18,359 nucleotides of DNA from Flavobacteriaceae bacterium (GTDB lineage: Bacteria; Bacteroidota; Bacteroidia; Flavobacteriales; Flavobacteriaceae), in the NCBI GenBank assembly GCA_016763595.1, contig JAESTN010000074.1, positions 1 to 18,359 on the forward strand, written 5' to 3'. A program made the translations under genes and the position numbers. The notes under the pieces were generated by a model, which was not told the origin of the DNA, ran no database searches, and saw nothing but the letters and a program-made list of their open reading frames with translations. Shown here one piece after another: positions 1 to 7,090 of the stretch (positions are counted from its first letter, which is position 1; every line of letters begins with the position of its first letter).

Positions 1-179
1 GCTATTAAACCTAACATTTTTGCAACCGCATACGGATAAATAATATATGATGGATACCCGAAATTGGTAAACATTACTGCAATTTCTTCGTGATTAAAAA
101 AATACATTCCTGCAGAAAACAATAACAACACAGTTAATAACCCAGTTGAAACATAATAGATGATTTTTTTAGTTTTCAT
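1..179 (-). CDS. DoxX-like integral membrane protein (N-terminal fragment, cut by window edge)
   Basis: An open frame starts with ATG at 177-179 on the minus strand and runs off the left edge without a stop, giving 59 complete codons. It begins MKTKKIIYYVSTGLLTVLLL and continues with a hydrophobic first helix (about residues 7-27), then HEEIAVMFTNFGYPSYIIYPYAVAKMLGL. A first helix followed by a GYPxYIIYPYAVAKxLG stretch is typical of the DoxX-like family (four-helix membrane proteins, about 115-130 aa), whose function in flavobacteria is mostly unknown. The start is supported by a Bacteroidota -7 element (TAGCTTTG, minus strand, 210-203) and a 20-bp palindrome just upstream, so the gene appears to have its own regulated promoter rather than being read from aceA. 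Family assignment rests on about half the protein. Confidence 0.6.
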   Translation of the reverse strand, partial: MKTKKIIYYVSTGLLTVLLLFSAGMYFFNHEEIAVMFTNFGYPSYIIYPYAVAKMLGLI

Positions 180-202
180 TTTATTTGGTTTTAAATTCTA
201 GG

Positions 203-242
203 CAAAGCTACAATAAATATATTTATTTTCCTAGGAAAATAA
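203..242 (-). promoter_or_regulatory. Promoter -7 element plus 20-bp palindromic operator candidate for the DoxX-like gene
   Basis: On the minus strand TAGCTTTG (210-203) is an exact match to the Bacteroidota -7 consensus TANNTTTG, about 24 bp before the ATG. Positions 223-242 form a perfect 20-bp palindrome (arm TTATTTTCCT, centre CCTAGG). Its centre falls about 35 bp before the expected transcription start, where a -33 TTG would be expected and is not seen. A dimeric regulator binding here, possibly an activator replacing a -33 element, is an inference. Confidence 0.4.
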
Positions 243-331
243 TACCCAGACAATTAAAATGTTTAAATAAACTACCCCCTCCCCATAACACACCACTACA
301 ACACTTTATAATTAAATGAAACCAAAAAGAG

Positions 332-362
332 AAACTCCTTCAATTAATTGAAGGAGTTTTTT
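332..362. terminator. Strong perfect-palindrome terminator downstream of aceA
   Basis: A perfect 28-bp inverted repeat (332-359, 14-bp arms AAACTCCTTCAATT) is followed by six T on the plus strand and by CTCTTTTTGG on the minus strand. It lies about 60 bp past the aceA stop codon, and no plus-strand gene ends here, so it most likely ends the aceBA transcript. The flanks would allow activity in both directions. Confidence 0.7.
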
Positions 363-420
363 AAAATTAAAACTTATAGACTATGTTACTGCCACTTCTT
401 ACTATAGAACATACAGCGCT

Positions 421-2055
421 CTATACGGCAACTGATATTTTTTTAATTACTGATTGAGGACCTTGAACACCTTGCTCAAACTGATTAGATGTATTTTTCA
501 CACCTCCTGCTTTCAACGCATTATCCCCTGCAAAAAAAGTTTTATGGTCATCACCCAAATTAGACCCAGCCATTCTCTGATGCTTAACACATGACACCCC
601 TTTTCGGATTTCCTGTCTTTGAACTCCTTTAACATAAGCCAGCATTCCTTCTTTACCAAAATAGCCTTTAGTAAGGTCATTCATATGAAGCGCTGTAGTG
701 TGATAAGTTGGCAAGGTAATTAAGTGATGAAAAATACCTGCATCCCTCGCTCCATCTGATTGGAACGTACGAATTTTCACATCAGCACGATAACATAACT
801 CCGAATCATCATACTGTGCATCCATTAAATTATTCCTATCATAAGCTGTCATATTTTCACCTTCCGAAATCATTTCTTCATATACTTGATTACGGAAATT
901 CAGTGTCCAATTAAAAGATGGAGAATTATTATACACCAACTTCGCATTAGGAACCACTTCTTTTACTCTATTAACCATATGAGAAATTTGCCCTACATGA
1001 GGTGTTGCGGTTTCAATCCATAACAAATCTGCACCGTTTTGAAGACTAGTAATACAATCCAACACAACTCTATCAATATTTGAACCTTCTTTAAATTTAT
1101 ACAATCCATTTGTTAACCGTACTGGACGGACTAATTTCCCTTTTCTCTTCAGTAAAACATCATCTTCACTTGCATCTTCAACTGATATTTCTTCAGCTTC
1201 AACGAAAGCCAAATATTGAGAAGCCAAATCTCCAGGCTTTTTGCTTACCGGTAGTTTCTGAGTAAGACCTGCACCTTCAGAATCGGTCCTTGCTACTATA
1301 ATGCCATCATTGACACCTAATTCCAAAAAAGCATAACGAATCGCATTTAATTTCGCAATAAAATCCTCATGCGGCACCGTTACTTTTCCGTCTTGATGAC
1401 CGCATTGTTTCGCATCTGACACTTGGTTTTCTATTTGAATAGCACAAGCTCCAGCTTGAATCATTTTTTTCGAGAGCAAATATGTTGCCTCTTCATTACC
1501 AAAACCAGCATCAATGTCTGCTATAATAGGAACGATATGTGTTTCAAAATTATCTATTTGACTTTGCACATCCTCTCCGCTCTCTAACCTTCTGAACAAA
1601 TCATTCAACTCAATAGCATCGGCCTGACGTAAAAAATCATAAATTTCTTTGATCAATGCAGGAACGGCTGTTTTCTCGTGCATAGATTGATCCGGTAGTG
1701 GGCCAAATTCTGAGCGCAATGCAGCCACCATCCAACCAGAGAGGTACAAATATTTTTTACTGGTTGTTTTATGATGCTTTTTTACAGCAATCATTTTTTG
1801 CTGCGCCACAAACCCATGCCAACAACCTAACGATTGCGTATACTTAGAAGTATCTGCATCATATTCTGCCATGTCTTTTCGCATAATTTCAGCTGTATAT
1901 CTAGCAATATCTAACCCCGTTTTAAAACGGTTTTGTGCAATCATTCTTGCAGCACTTTCAGAAGTAATCGCATTCCAGGCGCTTCCATACTTTTCTTTTA
2001 GAGATTTTACAGTTTCTAGTACTGAACTATAACTTCGCTGTCCTAAATATTTCAT
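421..2055 (-). CDS. aceA: Isocitrate lyase, long (~540 aa) form
   Basis: Cleaves isocitrate to succinate and glyoxylate, the first step of the cytoplasmic glyoxylate shunt that lets cells grow on acetate, fatty acids or other acetyl-CoA sources. The 544-aa protein has the catalytic KQCGH signature at 216-220 (nucleophile Cys218), the Mg-binding/substrate segment ADIDAGFG at 179-186, WIETATP at 346-352 and NNSPSFNW at 376-383. The C-terminal RKGVSCVKHQRMAGSNLGDD segment (484-503) is also characteristic. It is about 100 residues longer than the E. coli enzyme (434 aa), with an acidic/basic insert around 270-325, as in the Pseudomonas-type long isoform. The product partner aceB lies 91 bp upstream on the same strand. 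The stem-loop between them may set their relative expression. A terminator follows at 332-362. Identification is firm. Confidence 0.96.
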   Translation of the reverse strand: MKYLGQRSYSSVLETVKSLKEKYGSAWNAITSESAARMIAQNRFKTGLDIARYTAEIMRKDMAEYDADTSKYTQSLGCWHGFVAQQKMIAVKKHHKTTSKKYLYLSGWMVAALRSEFGPLPDQSMHEKTAVPALIKEIYDFLRQADAIELNDLFRRLESGEDVQSQIDNFETHIVPIIADIDAGFGNEEATYLLSKKMIQAGACAIQIENQVSDAKQCGHQDGKVTVPHEDFIAKLNAIRYAFLELGVNDGIIVARTDSEGAGLTQKLPVSKKPGDLASQYLAFVEAEEISVEDASEDDVLLKRKGKLVRPVRLTNGLYKFKEGSNIDRVVLDCITSLQNGADLLWIETATPHVGQISHMVNRVKEVVPNAKLVYNNSPSFNWTLNFRNQVYEEMISEGENMTAYDRNNLMDAQYDDSELCYRADVKIRTFQSDGARDAGIFHHLITLPTYHTTALHMNDLTKGYFGKEGMLAYVKGVQRQEIRKGVSCVKHQRMAGSNLGDDHKTFFAGDNALKAGGVKNTSNQFEQGVQGPQSVIKKISVAV

Positions 2056-2097
2056 AAGTTTGTTTTTTAAAATAAGTTATTTAATTATTTATAGCTT

Positions 2098-2131
2098 CCC
2101 CCTTAAAAATGTTGTCGCATTTTTTAGGGGG
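2098..2131 (-). other. Intercistronic stem-loop between aceB and aceA
   Basis: CCCCCTTAAAAATG (2098-2111) and its near reverse complement (2118-2131, one T-T mismatch) form a 14-bp stem with a 6-nt loop, 15 bp after the aceB stop codon. Six T follow on the plus strand, but read with the genes (minus strand) the hairpin is followed by AAGCTATAAATAATT, not a U tract. As an aceB terminator it would therefore be weak. Partial termination or mRNA-end protection that lets some transcripts continue into aceA is the more natural reading. Confidence 0.5.
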
Positions 2132-2146
2132 TTTTTTGTTTCTAAT

Positions 2147-3742
2147 TTATAAGTATTGATAGGCTGGTAAAGTTAAGAACTCCACAAATTCGTCTTTCAA
2201 TACTAGATCATCAAAAAGCTGAATTGCCAACTCAAATTTCCCGTTGGTATATCTAGCATCTCCTATATATTTTTTAATATTTTCAACCTCATCAACCTTT
2301 AGTTTTTGATACATTTCTTTTGAGAAATTTCTTCCATCTTCCAATTGAACTTTTTTATGCAACCATTGCCAAACTTGGGTTCTAGAGATTTCTGCTGTTG
2401 CCGCATCCTCCATTAAATGATACAATGCCGCTGCCCCAATTCCTGACAACCAAGATTCTATGTACAAAATTCCTACGTTGATATTTTTTCTAATTCCTAC
2501 TTCAGTTATAGTTCCTTTTGGCATTTCTGTCAACTCAGTTTCTGTTACCGAAATCTCATCTCTACATACATGAATCTGATTTTTAGCTGGCATGTATTCA
2601 TTAAAAACATCCAAAGCCACTTTCACCAATCCAGGATGCGCCACCCACGTTCCGTCATGACCATTTTTAACTTCTTGCTCCTTATCTTTTAACACTTTCG
2701 CAAAGGCTATCGCATTTGCCTCATCATTATCCTTTACCGGAATCTGCGCTGCCATTCCACCCATGGCATGAACTCCGCGTTTATGACAACGCTGTATTAC
2801 TAGCAAAGAATAAGCCTCCATAAAGGGAGTCTTCATAGTTACTTGATCTCGATTGGGCACTATAAAATTCGAGTGGTTTCTAAACTTTTTTATGTAAGAA
2901 AAAATATAATCCCAACGCCCACAGTTTAAGCCAGCCATATGATCTTTTAATTCATAGATAATTTCGTCTAATTGAAAACTTGCTGTAATCGTTTCAATCA
3001 ATACCGTTGCTTTTATTGATTTTTGTGGAATATTTAAATATTCCTGCGCAAACACAAAAACCTCATTCCACCAACGAGCTTCTTTATAGTGTTCTAATTT
3101 TGGTATGTAAAAATAAGTTGCTGATCCTTGAGCTAGCAAACTTTTGATGTTGTGAAAAAAGAACAATCCAAAATCTACTAAAGAACCAGACATTTCAACT
3201 CCACCCACTAAAAAATGTTTCTCATTTAAATGCAATCCTCTAGGGCGAACTAACAATGTAGCAATCTCTTCATTTAATTGATATGTCTTATTTTTTCTCT
3301 CATCATAAAAAGAAATGGTTTTACTTACAGCATCTCTCAGATTCACTTGACCATCTAATAGATTTATTATTGTTGGCGAATTGCTATCTTCAAAATCTGC
3401 CATAAACGTTTTCGCTCCAGAATTTAACGCATTAATTACCATTTTACGATCTACCGGGCCCGTAATTTCAACTCTACGATCTAATAAATCGGTTGGCAAT
3501 TTTGCACAAACCCAATCGCTATTTCTAATACGTTCGGTTTCTGGAGGGAATGAAGGATAATTTCCTGCATCAAAATACACTTGTTGCTTTTGTCTTTCTT
3601 TTAAAATATCCAAACGTTCATTATCAAATCGTTCATGTAAACGAACCAAAAAAGCCATTGCTTCTTTTGTTAAAACATTTTGATATTGATCTGCCTGAAT
3701 GCCTTTTAACACTAAGTCATTTACTTCTACATTGGTTCGCAT
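2147..3742 (-). CDS. aceB: Malate synthase A
   Basis: Condenses glyoxylate with acetyl-CoA to malate, completing the glyoxylate shunt started by the adjacent aceA. At 531 aa it matches the usual length of the A isoform. Visible motifs are MADFEDSNSP (114-123), LLVRPRGLH (163-171, active-site Arg166), VLIETI with metal ligand Glu250, LNCGRWDYIFSYIKKF (272-287, metal ligand Asp278) and SWLSGIGAAALYHLMEDAATAEISR (430-454, catalytic base Asp446). The start MRTNVEV at 3742 lies about 22 bp after a plausible transcription start. The promoter has TTG (3800-3798), 20 bp, then TATCATTG (3777-3770), and a palindromic operator overlaps the -33 part. It is transcribed divergently from the ScfR-type regulator and first in an aceB-aceA unit. 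Confidence 0.96.
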   Translation of the reverse strand: MRTNVEVNDLVLKGIQADQYQNVLTKEAMAFLVRLHERFDNERLDILKERQKQQVYFDAGNYPSFPPETERIRNSDWVCAKLPTDLLDRRVEITGPVDRKMVINALNSGAKTFMADFEDSNSPTIINLLDGQVNLRDAVSKTISFYDERKNKTYQLNEEIATLLVRPRGLHLNEKHFLVGGVEMSGSLVDFGLFFFHNIKSLLAQGSATYFYIPKLEHYKEARWWNEVFVFAQEYLNIPQKSIKATVLIETITASFQLDEIIYELKDHMAGLNCGRWDYIFSYIKKFRNHSNFIVPNRDQVTMKTPFMEAYSLLVIQRCHKRGVHAMGGMAAQIPVKDNDEANAIAFAKVLKDKEQEVKNGHDGTWVAHPGLVKVALDVFNEYMPAKNQIHVCRDEISVTETELTEMPKGTITEVGIRKNINVGILYIESWLSGIGAAALYHLMEDAATAEISRTQVWQWLHKKVQLEDGRNFSKEMYQKLKVDEVENIKKYIGDARYTNGKFELAIQLFDDLVLKDEFVEFLTLPAYQYL

Positions 3743-3769
3743 ATGTATCTTTTTTTACAATTAACTCTA

Positions 3770-3852
3770 CAATGATATGAAATATTTTTGAACGCCACAA
3801 GCGAACGTTCGCTAATTTAAGTTTGACGATTTATTTTTCATAGTTCGCTAAT
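3770..3852. promoter_or_regulatory. Divergent aceB/regulator control region with palindromic operator and repeated half-site
   Basis: A perfect 14-bp palindrome, AGCGAACGTTCGCT, lies at 3800-3813. Its right arm plus flank, GTTCGCTAAT, is present exactly at 3807-3816 and again at 3843-3852, 36 bp apart. The palindrome covers the -33 TTG of the predicted aceB promoter (TATCATTG as -7 at 3777-3770, minus strand), and the second copy sits just upstream of the regulator's -7 element. This arrangement suggests the divergent ScfR-type regulator controls both aceBA and itself. No such motif occurs before the carboxylase gene at 5356-5415. Confidence 0.65.
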
Positions 3853-3858
3853 AATGGT

Positions 3859-3866
3859 TACATTTG
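3859..3866 (+). promoter_or_regulatory. -7 promoter element of the ScfR-type regulator (probable leaderless mRNA)
   Basis: TACATTTG at 3859-3866 matches the Bacteroidota -7 consensus TANNTTTG exactly, but it ends only 4 bp before the ATG at 3871. Transcription would then start at or next to the A of the start codon. There is no well-placed TTTG upstream; the GTTCGCTAAT half-site (3843-3852) is there instead. The start codon is credible because the conserved XRE domain begins only about a dozen residues in. Confidence 0.4.
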
Positions 3867-3870
3867 AATC

Positions 3871-5355
3871 ATGACTATAGAAAACGAGTACATTCGATTG
3901 ATTTTCGGACTAAAACTAAAGCAAATTCGCACGGAAAAGAATTTATCCTTATTTGGACTAGCAAAGCTAACCGGCTTATCTAAATCGTATTTAAATGAAA
4001 TTGAAAAAGGAAAAAAATACCCCAAAACAGATAAAATTGCACTCTTGTCTGAAAAATTAGAAATCCCATATGACCATATGGTCTCTTTAAAGCTAGACAA
4101 AAACTTAGCGCCCATCGGTGAGATTTTACAGTCAAAGATTTTAAAAGAAATTCCACTGGAACTTTTCGGAATAAAAGAAAACAACCTGATTGACATTATT
4201 GCCAATGCACCAGCGAAGGTAAATGCCTTTATTAGCACTATAATTAAAATTGCTCAAAACTACAATTTAACTCGAGAGAGTTTCTTCTTAGCCTCTCTTC
4301 GCTCCTACCAAGAAGCTCACAACAATTATTTTGATGAGATTGAAAATGACGTTGAAAAATTTGCAAAAGCATACCACATCAACTTAAATACCCCAATTAA
4401 ATCAAAAGATTTAGAAGATATACTAATTGAAGAATTCGGGTACACAATTGACCTAAAAGAACTCTCTAAGCATGAAGATTTAGCAGAGCTACGGAACATC
4501 TTCATCCCTAATAAAAAAACACTTCTGATCTACAACAACATCACTGAAGCTCAAAAAACATTTATTTTCGCCAAAGAATTGGCTTATAATTTTTTAAAAA
4601 TAGAAAATCGTTTGTACACTTTTCCCTGGGTGAAATTTGAAAGCTTCGACCAAGTTCTCAATAATTTTATTGCCTCCTATTTTGCTGGCGCATTAATCAT
4701 CCCCAAGAAAAATTTAACAGAAAAATTAAAGGCTTTTTTCGCATTACCCAATTGGCAACCTTTAGAATTACACAAAATTGTATTGAGCTATAATTGCTCT
4801 GACGAAACCTTCTATCAAAGACTCACCAATATTCTACCTAAATACTTCAATATTAAAAACCTATTCTTTTTACGCTTTACACATAAAGAAAATACACCCG
4901 AATACCGATTAAGCAAAGAACTACACATTACACAACAACAAACTCCACACGCCAATAGAAATCACGAACATTATTGCCGCAGGTGGATTTCGATAAAAAC
5001 TATCGAAAAATTAGAAAAATCAACAAACAAAAAATCGGCTTTTGGAATTCAGATTTCATCTTACGAGAATTCTAACAATGAATACCTAGTCTTATCCACT
5101 GCAACTTCTGACCCTTTTAAACAAGAAATAAATAGAAGTGTAAGCATCGGGATGTTGTTATCTCCTCATTTAAAAAAGAAAATGGCGTTCTTAAAAGAAG
5201 ACACATTCGATAAAAGAACTGTTGGTGTTACTTGCGAAACCTGCTCTGTGGAAAATTGCAAAGAACGCATGGCTACTCCTTGGCGACTAGAAAAACAATT
5301 TCGTTATGATAAAATCGCAGAAACTGTCGATAAAATTATTACATCATACACGTAA
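3871..5355 (+). CDS. ScfR/RamB-type transcriptional regulator (XRE HTH + inactive IrrE-like + DUF2083)
   Basis: A 494-aa one-component regulator. An XRE-family helix-turn-helix spans about 13-67 (LKQIRTEKNLSLFGLAKLTG, SKSYLNEIEKGKKYP). The middle (about 165-300) resembles the ImmA/IrrE fold, but where an active metallopeptidase has HExxH this protein has KELAY (235-239), so it should not cleave. The C-terminal DUF2083 domain carries HYCRRW (367-372) and a cysteine cluster CETCSVENC (Cys455, Cys458, Cys463), the layout of the short-chain fatty acyl-CoA regulators (RamB of Corynebacterium, PccR of Rhodobacter). Those proteins respond to acyl-CoA esters and control glyoxylate-shunt or propionyl-CoA genes. 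Here it sits divergently from aceBA, with a shared palindromic control region, and upstream of an acyl-CoA carboxylase. Control of aceBA and itself is inferred; the effector (acetyl-, propionyl- or another acyl-CoA) cannot be read from the sequence. Confidence 0.88.
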   Translation: MTIENEYIRLIFGLKLKQIRTEKNLSLFGLAKLTGLSKSYLNEIEKGKKYPKTDKIALLSEKLEIPYDHMVSLKLDKNLAPIGEILQSKILKEIPLELFGIKENNLIDIIANAPAKVNAFISTIIKIAQNYNLTRESFFLASLRSYQEAHNNYFDEIENDVEKFAKAYHINLNTPIKSKDLEDILIEEFGYTIDLKELSKHEDLAELRNIFIPNKKTLLIYNNITEAQKTFIFAKELAYNFLKIENRLYTFPWVKFESFDQVLNNFIASYFAGALIIPKKNLTEKLKAFFALPNWQPLELHKIVLSYNCSDETFYQRLTNILPKYFNIKNLFFLRFTHKENTPEYRLSKELHITQQQTPHANRNHEHYCRRWISIKTIEKLEKSTNKKSAFGIQISSYENSNNEYLVLSTATSDPFKQEINRSVSIGMLLSPHLKKKMAFLKEDTFDKRTVGVTCETCSVENCKERMATPWRLEKQFRYDKIAETVDKIITSYT

Positions 5356-5363
5356 ATTACCAC

Positions 5364-5393
5364 TTGATATTCCTCTCATTTTTCTTACTTTAG
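5364..5393 (+). promoter_or_regulatory. Predicted promoter of the acyl-CoA carboxylase gene
   Basis: TTG at 5364-5366, a 19-bp spacer, and TACTTTAG at 5386-5393 (one mismatch to TANNTTTG) lie about 22 bp before the carboxylase ATG and 8 bp after the regulator's stop. No terminator separates the two genes, so the carboxylase may be expressed both from here and by read-through from the regulator. Confidence 0.45.
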
Positions 5394-5415
5394 CACACGA
5401 AAACAAACAACTTCC

Positions 5416-7044
5416 ATGGACTTAAACTTCAACAAAAACGAAGATCACAACAGGCTTTTACTATCAGCATTAAAAAAGAAATTAATTAAAGTAAAACTTG
5501 GTGGTGGAAAAATCAGAATAGAAAAACACAAATCTAAAGGGAAGCTAACAGCCAGAGAACGAATAGATTACCTACTTGACTCAAAAACAAAAAGTATAGA
5601 AATTGCTGCTTTTGCTGGCGAAGAGATGTACCAAGAACACGGAGGATGTCCTTCTGGAGGTGTTGTTGTAAAGATCGGCTATGTAAAAGGCAAACAATGC
5701 ATTGTTGTTGCCAATGATGCTACCGTAAAAGCCGGAGCCTGGTTCCCTATTACAGGAAAAAAGAATTTACGTGCGCAAGAAATTGCCATTGAAAATAAAT
5801 TACCCATCATTTATTTGGTAGATTCTGCAGGTGTCTACCTACCATTACAAGATGAAATTTCTCCAGACAAGGAACATTTTGGCCGCATTTTTAGAAATAA
5901 TGCTGTAATGAGCAGTATGGGAATTACACAAATCTCTGCAATTATGGGAAGTTGTGTTGCCGGTGGTGCGTACTTACCTATAATGAGCGATGAAGCTATA
6001 ATTGTTGATAAAACTGGAAGTATTTTCTTAGCAGGAAGTTATTTAGTAAAGGCTGCTATTGGTGAATCTATTGACAATGAAACCCTAGGCGGAGCAACAA
6101 CTCACTGTGAAATTTCTGGTGTAACAGATTACAAAGCGAAAGATGACAAAGATGCTTTAGACACGATTAAAAACATCATTGATAAAATTGGGGATTACGA
6201 CAAAGCTGGTTTTAATCGCGCTGCTTCAAAAGCACCCACAAAAGATGAAAATGAAATTTTTGGCATTTTACCAAAAGCCAGAAATGTACCATATGATATG
6301 GTAGAAATTATTGAACGCCTAGTTGATAATTCTGAGTTTGAACAATACAAAGAAGGATACGGTAAAACGATCTTAACTGGGTATGCCAGAATTGATGGCT
6401 GGGCAGTTGGAATTGTTGCCAATCAGCGCAAGTTGGTAAAAACTACCAAAGGAGAAATGCAATTTGGTGGTGTTATTTATAATGATAGCGCGGATAAAGC
6501 AACTCGCTTTATTGCCAATTGCAATCAGAAGAAAATTCCGTTGGTCTTTTTACAGGATGTTACCGGTTTTATGGTAGGTAGTAAGTCCGAACATAGTGGA
6601 ATCATTAAAGACGGTGCCAAAATGGTTAATGCAGTCAGTAATTCTGTAGTACCCAAATTCACCATTATTATTGGTAATTCTTACGGAGCAGGAAATTATG
6701 CCATGTGTGGAAAAGCATACGACCCAAGGTTAATTGCCGCTTGGCCAAGTGCAGAACTTGCTGTTATGAGTGGAAACTCAGCTGCAAAAGTTTTATTACA
6801 GATAGAAACAGCTTCTTTAAAAAAGAAAGGCGAAGAAATTACTCCAGAAAAAGAAGCAGAGTTATTTGACAAGATAAAATCAAGATACGACAAACAAATA
6901 TCTCCATATTATGCAGCAGCTAGAATTTGGACAGATGGCGTTATTAATCCATTAGATACAAGAACTTGGATATCTATGGGGATAGAAGCAGCAAATCATG
7001 CTCCAATTGAAAAGAAATTTAATTTGGGAATTATACAAGTTTAG
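5416..7044 (+). CDS. Acyl-CoA carboxylase beta (carboxyltransferase) subunit, methylcrotonyl-CoA carboxylase-like
   Basis: The 542-aa carboxyltransferase half of a biotin-dependent acyl-CoA carboxylase, which transfers CO2 from carboxybiotin on a separate alpha subunit to an acyl-CoA. It has tandem crotonase-like domains: the N-terminal one with the oxyanion-hole glycines SCVAGGAYLPIMSDEA (179-194), the C-terminal one with NSYGAGNYAMCGKAYDPR (421-438) and AAWPSAELAVMSG (441-453). The GGAYLPIMSDEA / YGAGNYAMCG pattern and overall length are closer to methylcrotonyl-CoA carboxylase beta (leucine breakdown) than to propionyl-CoA carboxylase, but a geranyl- or other branched acyl substrate is possible. 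No alpha/biotin subunit lies in the window. Placement behind the ScfR-type regulator, opposite the glyoxylate shunt, fits a shared acyl-CoA/acetyl-CoA theme. Specificity is an inference. Confidence 0.85.
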   Translation: MDLNFNKNEDHNRLLLSALKKKLIKVKLGGGKIRIEKHKSKGKLTARERIDYLLDSKTKSIEIAAFAGEEMYQEHGGCPSGGVVVKIGYVKGKQCIVVANDATVKAGAWFPITGKKNLRAQEIAIENKLPIIYLVDSAGVYLPLQDEISPDKEHFGRIFRNNAVMSSMGITQISAIMGSCVAGGAYLPIMSDEAIIVDKTGSIFLAGSYLVKAAIGESIDNETLGGATTHCEISGVTDYKAKDDKDALDTIKNIIDKIGDYDKAGFNRAASKAPTKDENEIFGILPKARNVPYDMVEIIERLVDNSEFEQYKEGYGKTILTGYARIDGWAVGIVANQRKLVKTTKGEMQFGGVIYNDSADKATRFIANCNQKKIPLVFLQDVTGFMVGSKSEHSGIIKDGAKMVNAVSNSVVPKFTIIIGNSYGAGNYAMCGKAYDPRLIAAWPSAELAVMSGNSAAKVLLQIETASLKKKGEEITPEKEAELFDKIKSRYDKQISPYYAAARIWTDGVINPLDTRTWISMGIEAANHAPIEKKFNLGIIQV

Positions 7045-7090
7045 TTTTAATTTGTATTCATAAAAAATAACAAAAAAATAGTATTTAGAA

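Noticed and set aside
2024..2036. AGCGAAGTT near the aceA start as another regulator site
   Set aside because: It lacks the palindrome and differs in the core of the half-site; it is explained by aceA codons.
3858..4238. A 126-codon minus-strand open frame antisense to the regulator
   Set aside because: It lies wholly over the conserved helix-turn-helix coding region, has no family signature and would disrupt the divergent promoter layout; long antisense frames are expected in AT-rich genes.
5356..5415. A copy of the GTTCGCTAAT operator before the carboxylase gene
   Set aside because: I looked and found none; only a standard promoter-like pair (TTG, TACTTTAG) is there, so direct control of the carboxylase by the regulator is not supported by this motif.
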